Origin: Chloroflexota bacterium
GTDB taxonomy: Bacteria; Chloroflexota; Anaerolineae; Aggregatilineales; Phototrophicaceae
NCBI GenBank assembly: GCA_026708115.1
Contig: JAPOVL010000039.1
Span: 85,398-149,397, forward strand
Reading direction: 5' to 3'
DNA: 64,000 nucleotides
Position numbers and translations under genes: made by a program. Below are positions 9,102-18,126 of the stretch, in pieces (the stretch's first letter is position 1; each line of letters starts with the position of its first letter). The notes below the pieces were generated by a model, which saw only the letters and a program-made list of their open reading frames with translations, was not told where the DNA came from and searched no databases.

Positions 9102-9118
9102 GCGACCGAATCGGTCGC
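9102..9118. terminator. Short hairpin between convergent genes
   Basis: GCGACCG-AAT-CGGTCGC is a perfect 7-bp stem with a three-base loop between the serA-like stop and the end of the enolase-family gene. It is followed by no strong T tract. It resembles the tri-loop GGGCGAC hairpins found elsewhere in the window. Confidence 0.45.
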
Positions 9119-9138
9119 TCACAATTGTCGCAAGTGGC

Positions 9139-10344
9139 CTAGGGCCGCGCCGGACTGCCGTCGGGCAGGCGCGTCTGCGTCCAGTCCTCGATGATGTCCG
9201 CGGGAGGATACTTCGCCGCCAATTCTTCGTCGATATCGATTCCGAGCCCGGGCTTGTCATTCGGATACAGGTAGCCGTCCTCGACAACGGGCAAACCGGG
9301 GAAGATCGCGTAGTCAAGCTCGGAAGGGCGATACCATTCCTGGATACCAAAATTGGGATGCCACAAATCGAGCTGCAGGTTGGCCGCGTGACCAACCGGC
9401 GAGGTATCGCTCGGACCATGCCAGGCGGTGCGAACGCCGTACATATCCGCGAAGATCGCCACATTGCGGGCCGGCGTGATGCCGCCCATCTGACTGATAT
9501 GCATGCGAATGAAATCAATCAGGCGCTCTTGAATCAGCAATTGCCATTCATGGGGATTGTTGAACAACTCACCCATGGCCAGCGGCGTGGCGGATTGCGC
9601 GCGTATCATACGGAACCAGGCGATGTCTTCTGGCGCCAAAGCGTCTTCCAGGAAAAACAGCTTGAAGGGCTCGACGTCTTTGGCGAATTGCACGGCTTGT
9701 ATTGGCGCCAGGCGTTCGTGAATATCGTGCAGCAACTCAATCTGATCGCCGACCTGTCCTCGCACATGCTCGATCATTTCCAGCGTGCGGCGCGCGTAGT
9801 CGCGCGGGTCAAAATAGGCGCCCGGCGGCGCGTTCTTCGGTTTGCTCATGGGGCTGCCTTTGCCGCCGTATCCGCCCAGCTGAATACGAACGTAGCGAAA
9901 GCCCGCCTCCATGTAGGCGCGGACGTTATCGGCGACTTCTTCTTTGGAGTCGCCGTCGGCATGCACATAAACATGCGCCGCCCCGCGCGATTTGCCGCCC
10001 AGCAAATCGTAAACCGGCATGCCGGCTCGCTTGCCCTTGATATCCCACAAGGCTTGATCGACGCCGGAAATCGCGTTGTTCAGCACGGGACCGTTGCGCC
10101 AATAGCCGTGCACCATCGACATGTTCCAGATCTCTTCGATGCGGTCGACATCGCGACCAAGCAAGAAGGGTTTCAAATGACGCTCGATGGCTGCCGCTAC
10201 CGCGAAAATGCGCTGCGTGAAGGTGGCGCATCCGAGGCCATACAAGCCCGGCTCGGACGTCGTGACTTTGACTATCGCCTGCCGCGACTTGCCCGGCTGG
10301 GTCAAGATGACTTGGACATCCGCAATCGTTACTGGTTTTGGCAT
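9139..10344 (-). CDS. Mannonate/altronate dehydratase-type enolase superfamily enzyme
   Basis: 401 residues from ATG 10344, preceded by GGGGAG at seven bases. The ManD catalytic set is visible with the right spacing: Asp207 and His209 (HDIHERL), Glu233 (FFLED), Glu259 (MGELF) and His309 (WHGPSD). Each is offset by exactly three from the numbering I recall for Novosphingobium ManD, which is of similar length. The reaction is Mg-dependent dehydration of D-mannonate (or a related aldonate) to 2-keto-3-deoxygluconate. Many close relatives have low or no mannonate activity, so the in vivo substrate is open. It lies directly against a truncated methyltransferase gene. Confidence 0.85.
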   Translation of the reverse strand: MPKPVTIADVQVILTQPGKSRQAIVKVTTSEPGLYGLGCATFTQRIFAVAAAIERHLKPFLLGRDVDRIEEIWNMSMVHGYWRNGPVLNNAISGVDQALWDIKGKRAGMPVYDLLGGKSRGAAHVYVHADGDSKEEVADNVRAYMEAGFRYVRIQLGGYGGKGSPMSKPKNAPPGAYFDPRDYARRTLEMIEHVRGQVGDQIELLHDIHERLAPIQAVQFAKDVEPFKLFFLEDALAPEDIAWFRMIRAQSATPLAMGELFNNPHEWQLLIQERLIDFIRMHISQMGGITPARNVAIFADMYGVRTAWHGPSDTSPVGHAANLQLDLWHPNFGIQEWYRPSELDYAIFPGLPVVEDGYLYPNDKPGLGIDIDEELAAKYPPADIIEDWTQTRLPDGSPARP

Positions 10345-10357
10345 GACTGTCTCCCCA

Positions 10358-10669
10358 TCACTCAGTCCCTGCGCCCGTTGATTCCGCGCCACTCATTTGC
10401 TCTATATCCTGTGCGAACTTAATGATGGTAGTCAGCGGACGTGGGTCGCGCCCCAAGTAGTCAAGCGCCTCGGCGTCCTGGTCGCTCCATTTCCAGATAT
10501 CGACAAAGGATTCGACGGGTTTGTGGGTCTTGTCTTTACCTTCGAAGGGCAGATTGTACTTGGAGTTGGAGGGCGGGTCCAGATAGATGAGATCGACAGA
10601 TTCGTCGGGCGGCGCCACCGGGTCATTGAGGATATCCAGGCGGTCCGCGGCAAAGAGGATGCGGTTCAT
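10358..10669 (-). pseudogene. 5' remnant of a DNA (amino) methyltransferase gene
   Basis: 103 codons starting MNRILFAADRLDILN. The section VDLIYLDPPSNSKYNLPF contains motif IV (DPPS) of an N4-cytosine/N6-adenine methyltransferase. The continuation keeps the family's DYLGRDPRPLTTIIKFAQDIEQM, then the frame ends after about 100 residues. The SAM-binding FxGxG motif and the rest of the catalytic domain are missing. It stops 14 bases upstream of the enolase-family start, as if later DNA replaced its 3' part. Probably nonfunctional. Confidence 0.65.
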
Positions 10670-10700
10670 GAGGGGATTGAATTCAATGCGGCCAATGGTA

Positions 10701-10931
10701 CTATCGCGCGTAATTCAGGAACAAAGCAACGGCAATTCCAAACAGCGTTATCATCATGCCGACAACCGCAAGCTGAGTCGCTATCACCCACATCACAATA
10801 AGGCGTGTATGACGCTCCAGATCCGCCTTGGTTGCAAAGTGCGGTAGTTCCTTTTCTAAAGTAGTTTCCACCTTTGTTACCCGCTCCAGCATCGGCGATT
10901 CCTGATGCATTGTATTCCCCGCGCTCGCCAT
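10701..10931 (-). CDS. Small coiled-coil, single-span membrane protein
   Basis: 76 residues from ATG 10931. Residues 14-42 are charged and helical (LERVTKVETTLEKELPHFATKADLERH), followed by one membrane helix of about 24 residues and a short NYAR tail. The FATKADLE signature is shared with the small protein at 52862-53098, and with DUF1640/CCDC90-like and phage-type proteins. Function unknown. Confidence 0.55.
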   Translation of the reverse strand: MASAGNTMHQESPMLERVTKVETTLEKELPHFATKADLERHTRLIVMWVIATQLAVVGMMITLFGIAVALFLNYAR

Positions 10932-10962
10932 CAATTGTCCCTCATCATTTGGCCTGAGCCAA

Positions 10963-11775
10963 TTATAACACCCGGCAGCGATTGGTCAATTTGCCGATGC
11001 CCGCGATCGCGACACTGACAACGTCGCTATCGCCCAGGAACTGCGGTGGATCCGCCGCCTTGCCCACACCGGAAGGCGTGCCGGTCAGGATCATGTCGCC
11101 CGGATTCAGCGTGAAGGCGCGGGACAAGAATTCTATTAATAGGCGCACGGTGAAAATCATGTTCGCCGTTGAGCCGTTTTGCTTCTCTACGCCGTTGACT
11201 GTTGTCATGATGGTCAGGTCTTGCGGATCGGCGATCTCATCCGCCGTGACGATACATGGACCGATCGGGCAAAAGGTGTCCAAGCCCTTGGCCCGCGTCC
11301 ATTGCTTGTCGCGGGTTTGCAAATCGCGCGCCGAGACGTCATTGGCGACGGTGTAACCAAACACGTAATCAAGCGCGTCTTCCCGCGAGACGCGGCGCGC
11401 AGTCTTGCCTATGATGACCGCCAGCTCGCCTTCCCAATCCACTTGCGAAGTCAAGTCGCCTTCCCATTCGATCTGATCGCCATCGCCGATGACCGCGCTC
11501 GGCATAATCGCGAAGACCAGCGGCTCGGATGGCACCTCGTTATTTAACTCGCGCGCGTGCTCCACATAGTTGCGCCCGATCGCCAGGATCTTGCCCGGCC
11601 GCAACGGCGGCCCGATCCGAACCTCGGCCAGTGCGTCGCGCTCGCCCTTTGGAGCCGCGCGGCTGCCGGCTTTGATCAAGGACATTATGTCTGGCGCATC
11701 TAGGCGCAGGATGTCTTCGCCATCGAGGATTCCGACCCGGCTTCGTCCCCGCGCAATGTAGCTAAGCAGTTTCAT
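10963..11775 (-). CDS. Fumarylacetoacetate hydrolase (FAH) family protein
   Basis: 270 residues from ATG 11775 (MKLLSYIARGRSRVGIL), after a GGGGG site; the longer open frame upstream has no family similarity. The order is that of FAHD1-like proteins: ILAIGRNYVEHARE, then WEGELAVIIGKTARRV with metal-binding acids, then YTVANDVSARDLQ, and GDMILTGTPSGVG near the C-terminus. Members are Mg-dependent acylpyruvate hydrolases, oxaloacetate decarboxylases or 2-hydroxyhepta-2,4-diene-1,7-dioate isomerases. No aromatic-degradation genes are nearby, so a general acylpyruvase or oxaloacetate decarboxylase role is the better guess. Confidence 0.85.
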   Translation of the reverse strand: MKLLSYIARGRSRVGILDGEDILRLDAPDIMSLIKAGSRAAPKGERDALAEVRIGPPLRPGKILAIGRNYVEHARELNNEVPSEPLVFAIMPSAVIGDGDQIEWEGDLTSQVDWEGELAVIIGKTARRVSREDALDYVFGYTVANDVSARDLQTRDKQWTRAKGLDTFCPIGPCIVTADEIADPQDLTIMTTVNGVEKQNGSTANMIFTVRLLIEFLSRAFTLNPGDMILTGTPSGVGKAADPPQFLGDSDVVSVAIAGIGKLTNRCRVL

Positions 11776-11938
11776 TCGCACCCCCGTCACTGTGCACTTG
11801 AAGTCTGGCAAGTCTAACAAAGCCGATGAGTTCCGACTAGTTAGGCGCCGATTTCGCAACTGTGAGAGTCCCCTGTCACGTATAATCTGATAGAATAACC
11901 GCGTACGATACTCGTACGCGATATTTGGGGGCAATCTC

Positions 11939-12520
11939 TTGACGACGATCAGGCTCGCCTGCGCGCTGATGCTGATCTTGACAATCGTCGCGGCTTGCAG
12001 CGACACCGGCAATACATCCACGGACGCACTGTCCGCGCAGCGCCTTTTGCCCAATCTGGCCGACTACACCGCGACCGATGTCGATACCACCATCGACGGC
12101 GCGTTCGCCGCAGTGGGCGGCGCTGCCCTGGTGGGCGGGCAAATCGGCATCACGGCTTTCGTCGCCAAAGCGGAACAGATATTGCAGTGCTTCCAGGATC
12201 GGGGGGCCCTCGCCGCCAAATTCTATTCCAAATCCCAGCCCGGTAACACAATTCCACAGGTAGGCGCTGTTCTGGTCATAAACCAGTCGCGCATCAATCA
12301 AGAGATGATTAACTGCGCGCTGGGCGGGCAGGAAGAATCCCTGTCGGCGCAAAGCCTGAATATCGAGCCTTGCGCCAGCGCGGGCACCATCACCTACGAA
12401 GGCGACACCATCAGCTTTGTCTACGCTGGTTCGCATCCTGATGTCTGCGCCTTGTACCAGTTGCATTTTGAAAATCTGGCGGAGCAATCGAGCGCGGGAA
12501 CCGAGGCGCCGGGCAGCTAA
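11939..12520 (+). CDS. Predicted lipoprotein of unknown function
   Basis: 193 residues from a TTG start with a GGGGG-containing leader. A signal peptide ends at a lipobox IVAAC (Cys20), predicting export and lipid anchoring. The mature part has four further cysteines, so two disulfides are possible, and is low in charge with a Ser/Ala/Gly-rich tail. No family was recognised. It is divergent from the FAH gene; a weak AATCTT...AAGATT hairpin follows it. Confidence 0.6.
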   Translation: MTTIRLACALMLILTIVAACSDTGNTSTDALSAQRLLPNLADYTATDVDTTIDGAFAAVGGAALVGGQIGITAFVAKAEQILQCFQDRGALAAKFYSKSQPGNTIPQVGAVLVINQSRINQEMINCALGGQEESLSAQSLNIEPCASAGTITYEGDTISFVYAGSHPDVCALYQLHFENLAEQSSAGTEAPGS

Positions 12521-12630
12521 GTAGAACCAAGACAGTAATGAAAATCTTGAGGAAAAGATTTCGGGCGACATGTTTTTCACGACTAACTCGGAATTACTGG
12601 GGCGTTATGCGTAACTGACGGGAGGTAATT

Positions 12631-13716
12631 GTGAGCGAATTCAACGGTTTGGGATTGCATCTGGGCAATCTGTCGCGTCTGTCGTCGGCAAAATCGCGCT
12701 CGATCAGCGCCGAGAACTTTGCTGGCGCCAAAGGCAAAGGCGGCATGGCGGACGAAGGGACAGGCAGCCAGGCCGCGCGCGACCTGGGCCATGGCTGGAA
12801 AGTCTCGCCATCCGTGCGCATCAAGGCCGGCGATACCTTCACCGTCGCCGACATCGACGGGCCGGGCGCCATCCAGCAAATCTGGATGACACCCACTGGC
12901 AATTGGCGCTATTCGATTTTGCGCATCTACTGGGATGGCAACGAACAGCCCTCGGTAGAATGCCCGGTGGGCGACTTTTTCGCTGTTGGCTGGGGCGAGT
13001 ACGCGCAGGTGACTTCGCTGCCGATCTGTGTTAATCCGGGCAGCGCCTTCAATTCATACTGGGAGATGCCCTTCCGCCGGCATTGCCGCATCACGATGAG
13101 CAATATCGCCGAGGAGGACATGACGCTCTATTATCAGGTCAACTATACCTTGACCGATGTGCCCGAGGACGCCGCCTATTTTCACGCGCAGTTCCGCCGC
13201 AGGAATCCCTTGCCATACAAGGATGTCTACACCATCGTCGACGGCGTCCGCGGACGCGGACATTATGTCGGAACATACGTGGCCTGGGGCTCCAACAATA
13301 ACGGCTGGTGGGGAGAGGGCGAAGTGAAGTTCTACCTCGACGGCGACGAATATCCCACGATCTGTGGCACCGGCACCGAAGATTATTTCTGCGGCTCCTA
13401 TAATTTTGATCCCAGCCCGCGCCATGACCAGGGGTACATCACCTACAGCACGCCCTACGCCGGTTTTCACCAGGTGATCCGATCCGATAACGATTACAGG
13501 TCGCAGCTAAGAATGGGCATGTACCGCTGGCACATCATGGACCCGATCCGTTTTGACCAAGACTTGCGCGTCACCATGCAAGCGCTGGGATGGGGTTACA
13601 ATCGCCGCTATCTGCCCTTGCAGGACGACATCGCGTCGGTCGCATATTGGTATCAGACCTTGCCGCAAGCGCCATTCCCGCCCTTGCCCGAGCGCGACAA
13701 GCTGATGGTGATCTAA
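12631..13716 (+). CDS. GH172 (DUF2961) glycoside hydrolase
   Basis: 361 residues, GTG start behind a clean GGAGG. The hallmark GTGTEDYF lies at 246-253. Glu229 (WWGEGE) and Glu250 are 21 residues apart, the same spacing as the catalytic Glu270/Glu291 I recall for the Bifidobacterium alpha-D-fructofuranosidase/difructose-dianhydride synthase that founded GH172. The double jelly-roll N-terminal half includes VADIDGPGAIQQIWMT. No signal peptide, so cytoplasmic. Known members act on fructofuranosides or arabinofuranosides; which applies is unknown. Confidence 0.85.
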   Translation: MSEFNGLGLHLGNLSRLSSAKSRSISAENFAGAKGKGGMADEGTGSQAARDLGHGWKVSPSVRIKAGDTFTVADIDGPGAIQQIWMTPTGNWRYSILRIYWDGNEQPSVECPVGDFFAVGWGEYAQVTSLPICVNPGSAFNSYWEMPFRRHCRITMSNIAEEDMTLYYQVNYTLTDVPEDAAYFHAQFRRRNPLPYKDVYTIVDGVRGRGHYVGTYVAWGSNNNGWWGEGEVKFYLDGDEYPTICGTGTEDYFCGSYNFDPSPRHDQGYITYSTPYAGFHQVIRSDNDYRSQLRMGMYRWHIMDPIRFDQDLRVTMQALGWGYNRRYLPLQDDIASVAYWYQTLPQAPFPPLPERDKLMVI

Positions 13717-13719
13717 GCC

Positions 13720-14904
13720 TCAAGATTTCCGCGTCAGTTCGTCGTATAGTCGCTCATAACTTGCAGCTGTTTTCCCCCAGGTGTATTCGGCTTCGACCAA
13801 TTCCCTCCCGCGGAGGGACAAGCGCTGACGCAGTTCCTCATCGCTTAGGACATGAAGCGCGGCAGCGGCAATGTCCCGCGCTTCGGCGATGATCGCCGAC
13901 TGGCCATGTTCAACTGCGATACCGTCAAGACTTAGGGGCGTGGCCACAAGCGGTATGCCCATCGCCAGCGCTTCCAGCGCTTTGTTCTTCTGTCCGGCGC
14001 CCACGCGCAAGGGACAGATAAATGCCGTCGCGCGCGCCAGGAATGGTTGCACTTCGGGAACGCGCCCGGTAACAAGGACACGGTTGTCAGCCAGGTTGAG
14101 CATCCACTCGGGGGGATTGTTGCCGACCAGTTGCAGTTGCGCGCCCGGCATCTGCCGCCAGATCTCGGGCATGATTCGCTCAGTTAGCAGGCGCGCCGCG
14201 TCCTGATTTGGTCGATAGTCGAAGTTGCCTACGAAGAGCAGGGTCCCCCCGTCACGATTCTCGCCGTTCCAGGCGAACCGTCCCAGTTCGATGCCATTGG
14301 GAATGACATCGACCGGCAGCCGGGGCCGCAGCGAAAGCAGCATATCCCGGTCTCTTTCGGCGATCACCACGGTGCGGTCGTAAGGGGCGTACATGAAGCC
14401 TTCGAAGCGGCGAACGACCGGCAGGCGCAACCTGGCGCTGAGTTGGCCCTGCTCCGCGGCGCTCTGCAAAAAGAGCGCGTGCGATTCGTAAGGTGTAATC
14501 AAGTTGGGCTTGTCTGCGAAAATCGGATGGTATTCGTAAACGCTGACCGATCCAAAACAGTGCACTATGTCGTAATCAAATCCCCGCACATATCGCTCGA
14601 TCGCTCGCCACATTTCGGGGCTGAAACTGATGTCGGGGCTACTGGCGAAGCGCAGCGACGGATTGAGCAGACGCCGCAGGTAGGCTTGGCCGCTGCGGCG
14701 CGTTTCTCTTACCAGCTCAATATGCCGGAAGAAGTCGCGATATTCCGTGATCCATTGGGGGTCGTCGTCGCGGTCGTAAAGCGCAAGCAAGTCGATGATA
14801 TGGCCACGACGGGACAGTTCCCGCGCCATGTGCCAGATAATGAGGCGGTCGCCAAAATGCAGCGGATAGGGCGGGCAGCGGGAAATCAGCAGAATCGTCT
14901 TCAT
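13720..14904 (-). CDS. Glycosyltransferase family 4-like
   Basis: 394 residues, GT-B fold. The N-terminal LISRCPPYPLHFGDRLIIWHMARELSRRGH binds acceptor (compare the Stp1/TIGR03087 type). The C-terminal half carries VDVIPNGIELGRF, LLFVGNFDYRPNQDA, and the donor-binding PLRVGAGQKNKALEALAMGIPLVAT with the EX7E-type acid. No signal peptide. It probably transfers a sugar from a nucleotide donor to a surface polysaccharide or lipid. It stands alone, so the product is unknown. Confidence 0.85.
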   Translation of the reverse strand: MKTILLISRCPPYPLHFGDRLIIWHMARELSRRGHIIDLLALYDRDDDPQWITEYRDFFRHIELVRETRRSGQAYLRRLLNPSLRFASSPDISFSPEMWRAIERYVRGFDYDIVHCFGSVSVYEYHPIFADKPNLITPYESHALFLQSAAEQGQLSARLRLPVVRRFEGFMYAPYDRTVVIAERDRDMLLSLRPRLPVDVIPNGIELGRFAWNGENRDGGTLLFVGNFDYRPNQDAARLLTERIMPEIWRQMPGAQLQLVGNNPPEWMLNLADNRVLVTGRVPEVQPFLARATAFICPLRVGAGQKNKALEALAMGIPLVATPLSLDGIAVEHGQSAIIAEARDIAAAALHVLSDEELRQRLSLRGRELVEAEYTWGKTAASYERLYDELTRKS

Positions 14905-15018
14905 AAGGCAGGCGTCGGACTGTCCATGACTCCCCTATCCTACCAATCACGAAATCCTCTTGAAAGCCTCCGCCATTCTTGCGAAAAGAAAAACTCATCG
15001 CGAGGATGAGTCCTAAGG

Positions 15019-15091
15019 TGCCGAGACCCAGACTTGAACTGGGGACATCAGCATTTTCAGTGCCGCGCTCTACCAACTGAGCTATCTCGGC
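15019..15091 (-). tRNA. tRNA-Phe (GAA)
   Basis: 73-nt cloverleaf: acceptor stem GCCGAGA/TCTCGGC, D arm GCTCAGTTGGTAGAGC, anticodon stem CGGCA/TGCTG with loop CTGAAAA (anticodon GAA), T arm CCCAG-TTCAAGT-CTGGG, discriminator A. CC follows in the genome (15018-15017). Confidence 0.95.
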
Positions 15092-15184
15092 ATCTCATCG
15101 TGAAATGAGAAGCTGAAGTGTAGTAGTCCGGACGCTGGATGTCAAGGACAAAGTGAGAATGGAGGAGCGGGGATTCAGTTCCCG

Positions 15185-16039
15185 TCATTGGGAAAGGACC
15201 GCGCGCAGCCAGGACCGGATCAACGCGCCGGTTTCGTCTGGCGCCGACTGCGGGAAAAGGTGCCCCTGCCCTTCAATCACCCTTATAGTCGCCGACGGCA
15301 CAAGGCGCCGTACAGCCTCTTGATCCGATTGCTCGAAGGTATCACTCGCGCCGCCACGGACGATCAACGTTGGCAACAGGCCCTCCAGCGCCGGCAAATC
15401 CTCCCAGATTCGCTGATAAACCGTGGAATAGTAGTAGACTTCCCATTCAACAGACCAGGCCAGTTCGTAGCCGCCCTTGTTCGAGCGTTCCCTTAAGCCA
15501 TGGTCAACGTACAAACGCAGCGCTTCATCCGACCAATCAGCAAAATGAGGCCGGTTTCGAAAACGGGTGAAAGCCAGATCCCTGCTCTCGAAGAGGCGTC
15601 GACGCCGCAAGGCGCCCTTTACCAGCGGCGTTTGATCAAGCGCATCATGTTCCGTCGCCATTTTCAGCCAATCCAGCCGTTCCTGCGACAAAATCGTGGG
15701 ATCGAGCATGACCAGCGCTCGGAAGCGATCAGGTTCTTTGATGGCGGCCAGCAGCGAAGCGGTACCACCGAAAGAATGCCCGATCAGTACAATATCGCGC
15801 ATATTCCACGCGTCAAATGCGCTCAGCAGGTCATCCGCCAGATCACCCCATTCTCGCAATTCCCGCGGCGGCGTCTGATCGCCCCAGAGCGCGCGCGGCG
15901 GGAAACAGACCGCGCGATAGCGATCCGTCAAAGCACGCAGCATAGGCCCGTAAGTTTGTGGAGGAAAGCTATTGGCGGGGGCGATGTGTATGAGGGCTGC
16001 GTCCGCCGGCCCGCCCAATTCGAGCAGTCTCTGTGGCAC
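15185..16039 (-). CDS. Alpha/beta hydrolase
   Basis: 284 residues, GTG start with an AAAGGTG site. The nucleophile elbow is GHSFGG (Ser89), with Asp likely in RGGASDTF and the catalytic His in GQGHLFP near the C-terminus. The cap region between strands is helical and basic. No signal peptide. It resembles lipase/haloperoxidase-like hydrolases of the AB-hydrolase-1/6 group. Substrate unknown. Confidence 0.8.
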   Translation of the reverse strand: MPQRLLELGGPADAALIHIAPANSFPPQTYGPMLRALTDRYRAVCFPPRALWGDQTPPRELREWGDLADDLLSAFDAWNMRDIVLIGHSFGGTASLLAAIKEPDRFRALVMLDPTILSQERLDWLKMATEHDALDQTPLVKGALRRRRLFESRDLAFTRFRNRPHFADWSDEALRLYVDHGLRERSNKGGYELAWSVEWEVYYYSTVYQRIWEDLPALEGLLPTLIVRGGASDTFEQSDQEAVRRLVPSATIRVIEGQGHLFPQSAPDETGALIRSWLRAVLSQ

Positions 16040-16114
16040 GTTTTACACCTTTGTAAGCGCAAAATTGTAAGCTACATTTTGAATTGCTCAAGTGAGCTGA
16101 AGGGGAGACAGAAC

Positions 16115-16495
16115 ATGATTGACCGCTCCATATTGTTTGCAGTCGGCGCCTCGCTGGTCGCGCTCGTTGTGGTACTGGAACTGGTGCGGCGGCGGCGCTT
16201 GCGCGAGGAATACTCGCTTTTGTGGCTGGCGACAGCCATCGTGATGCTCGTCGTCGGCGTCTGGCGCGATCTCTTGCATAGCCTGGCCGACCTGGTCAAT
16301 ATCGAATACCCGCCGAACCTGCTTTTCTTGCTGGCGGCCTTGTTCCTGCTTTTCATCCAGCTCTATTTCTCTACAGTTATCACCAAGCTGACACAAGAAA
16401 ACAAAGAGATCGCGCAACAGCTCGCGCTGCTACGGTACGAGGTTGGGCATATGCGCAGGGAGCGCGCTGATGGCGGCGACGATGACTCCGATTAA
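16115..16495 (+). CDS. DUF2304-type membrane protein
   Basis: 126 residues from ATG 16115 behind AAGGGGAG; longer frames upstream are antisense to the hydrolase. It has three hydrophobic helices (about 4-22, 33-52, 67-88) joined by basic loops, then a charged helical tail TQENKEIAQQLALLRYE. The layout and REEYSLLWL fit DUF2304, a family usually linked to glycosyltransferases and polyprenyl-sugar flippase systems. Its last 66 bases overlap the 3' end of the rhomboid gene on the other strand. Confidence 0.7.
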   Translation: MIDRSILFAVGASLVALVVVLELVRRRRLREEYSLLWLATAIVMLVVGVWRDLLHSLADLVNIEYPPNLLFLLAALFLLFIQLYFSTVITKLTQENKEIAQQLALLRYEVGHMRRERADGGDDDSD

Positions 16496-17272
16496 GACAA
16501 AAACATAGATGACCAGTTCCGGCAGACGCAAGCGGGTGGGATTGGTATCGGAACGCGCGAACTCCCTCATGCTGCGCGGCGGAATCGCCGGTCGGCTCAG
16601 GCGCGGCGCGATCCGCCAGGCGAGCGCGAACCCGCCAATAACCCCGCCGATATGCCCCCAATTGTCAATGCGCGATCCCGGAAAAAAGCCGATGACGAGG
16701 TTCATGCCGATCAAAAAGAGCATATGGCGCAAGCGCCCTTTCACATTGGCATAGACGCCCCGGTGCTGATAAAGATGAACCGCTTCGGCCGCGAATAGCG
16801 CGAAGACCGCGCCCGATGCCCCAACCGATGGCGAGAGCGGATCCCCCAGAGCCAGGCTCAAGGCCGACCCCGTTAAGCCGCCAAGGAAATAGATCAACGA
16901 AAAGCGCAACCGGCCAAAGATCGGTTCTACGGTACTGCCGACGATGTACAAGGCATACATGTTAAAGAGCACGTGGGCCAGCCCGCCGTGCAAGAACATG
17001 GCGGTGAACAGGCGATAGACCTGCCCTTGATAGACGACAAGCGGCGGGAACAAAGCGCCGTGTATCATGAACTGGCGTTCGATCTCGGCGGATAGCATCA
17101 TGGCGGCGAAGATCAGGACATTAATCGCCACCAATACCAGCGTCAGCCTTGGCTGATCTTCGGGCGGGCGGCGGACGCGCTTTCTACCGCCGCTTGTCGC
17201 GGAAACCGGAAGGCGCTCTTGCCCTTTTGGTTTTTCGTACAAGGGATGTTCGTTATCGGGAGGAGCGGACAT
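16430..17272 (-). CDS. Rhomboid-family intramembrane serine protease
   Basis: 280 residues. A basic, soluble N-terminal section (1-40) precedes six or seven membrane helices. The rhomboid signature is complete: HGGLAHVLFNMYAL (96-109) with oxyanion Asn104, Ser153 in GASGA and His207 in NWGHIGG. It cleaves membrane proteins within or near the bilayer. Substrates are not indicated by neighbours. It converges on the DUF2304 gene with a 66-base antisense overlap, so one of the two C-termini may be shorter than drawn, though both frames look genuine. Confidence 0.88.
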   Translation of the reverse strand: MSAPPDNEHPLYEKPKGQERLPVSATSGGRKRVRRPPEDQPRLTLVLVAINVLIFAAMMLSAEIERQFMIHGALFPPLVVYQGQVYRLFTAMFLHGGLAHVLFNMYALYIVGSTVEPIFGRLRFSLIYFLGGLTGSALSLALGDPLSPSVGASGAVFALFAAEAVHLYQHRGVYANVKGRLRHMLFLIGMNLVIGFFPGSRIDNWGHIGGVIGGFALAWRIAPRLSRPAIPPRSMREFARSDTNPTRLRLPELVIYVFVLIGVIVAAISALPAHMPNLVP

Positions 17273-17493
17273 GAGACGGTCTCACTTTTGTATGAACAGC
17301 CCTATGATATGCCAAAAGCTTTATTTGTATATTGGCATTCCAGCCATTAGATTCGACGCACCCGCACAGCGATCGGCAAAACATTGTGATAAACATGAAA
17401 AAACTGCAACATTTTGTGATATGCTTATTCTATATTCACGTCTTTGACCATATAATGGTTTAGGCGTAGGTATGAGACAGGATATATGGGCAG

Positions 17494-17931
17494 ATGTTGA
17501 AGAACAAAATTGCGGACATGATGATCGTCCCGGACCGGACCTACTGCGAGATGCACGAAGAGGGCGACGCCTGTGACGTGATAGTGCAGATGGAAGATGG
17601 CGCCATGTACACGGCGCTGTTTGCCACGATATCCTATATCCACCGCCAGATGGATTTGACCTTGATGGTGACGGAGTCCATTCCAGAGACGCCGCCCGTC
17701 CGTTACGCCGTGGTCGATACGCCGCATATCATCGTTGACGAGCTGGAGCGCTCCATTATTGAGGACACCATCGACAACCTGGTGGCCCAAGACGTCTTCG
17801 AGAGTCTTTTCACGCGCGTCACCAGAGACGCCGACGCCGACAACCAGCGAACTAGCAGCGACGGTGAGCGCGCCACGCAAGAAATAGCGGCCGCCGTCAT
17901 TGAAGAAGTGCTGGTGGTGGTCGGCGACTAG
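17494..17931 (+). CDS. Conserved-looking hypothetical protein
   Basis: 145 residues, soluble and acidic, with no motif I recognise. Residues 1-75 look like a small beta-rich domain (YCEMHEEGDACDVIVQMEDGAMYTALFATISYIHRQM), 80-110 are mixed, and the C-terminal 30 residues form a Thr/Ala/Glu-rich helix. A TATAAT at 17451-17456 could be its -10 element. Codon usage matches neighbours, so it is likely a real gene of unknown role. Confidence 0.6.
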   Translation: MLKNKIADMMIVPDRTYCEMHEEGDACDVIVQMEDGAMYTALFATISYIHRQMDLTLMVTESIPETPPVRYAVVDTPHIIVDELERSIIEDTIDNLVAQDVFESLFTRVTRDADADNQRTSSDGERATQEIAAAVIEEVLVVVGD

Positions 17932-18008
17932 GCTGATCCGTCGTCCCTAGCCCGCCAACACCGCCGCCCCGAACAGGCCTGCCCGTTTAGGTTTTCCACT
18001 TTCTCCGC

Positions 18009-18071
18009 TATAATTTTCCGCGGCTCACCGTCCAAAGCCTCGACAGGCTCTTGACGCCAATCCGCTTGGCG
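18009..18071 (+). promoter_or_regulatory. thrS promoter -10 and structured leader
   Basis: A perfect TATAAT (18009-18014) is followed by a leader with two hairpins: AGCCT-CGAC-AGGCT (18036-18049) and CGCCAA-TCCGC-TTGGCG (18055-18071), about 55 bases before the thrS start. E. coli thrS is autoregulated through leader hairpins, so this could be similar. I see no T-box sequence (no AGGGTGG-like element). Assignment is tentative. Confidence 0.35.
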
Positions 18072-18126
18072 GAAGAGCGCATTCGACTCCAGAGCGCGAC
18101 AAGATACAAATGACCGAGGAATATCC

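Noticed and set aside
9100..10422. 440-codon plus-strand frame over the ManD-like gene
   Set aside because: Antisense shadow; the ManD active-site residues are on the other strand.
17932..18126. T-box leader of thrS
   Set aside because: No AGGGTGG-like antiterminator sequence or specifier loop is visible.
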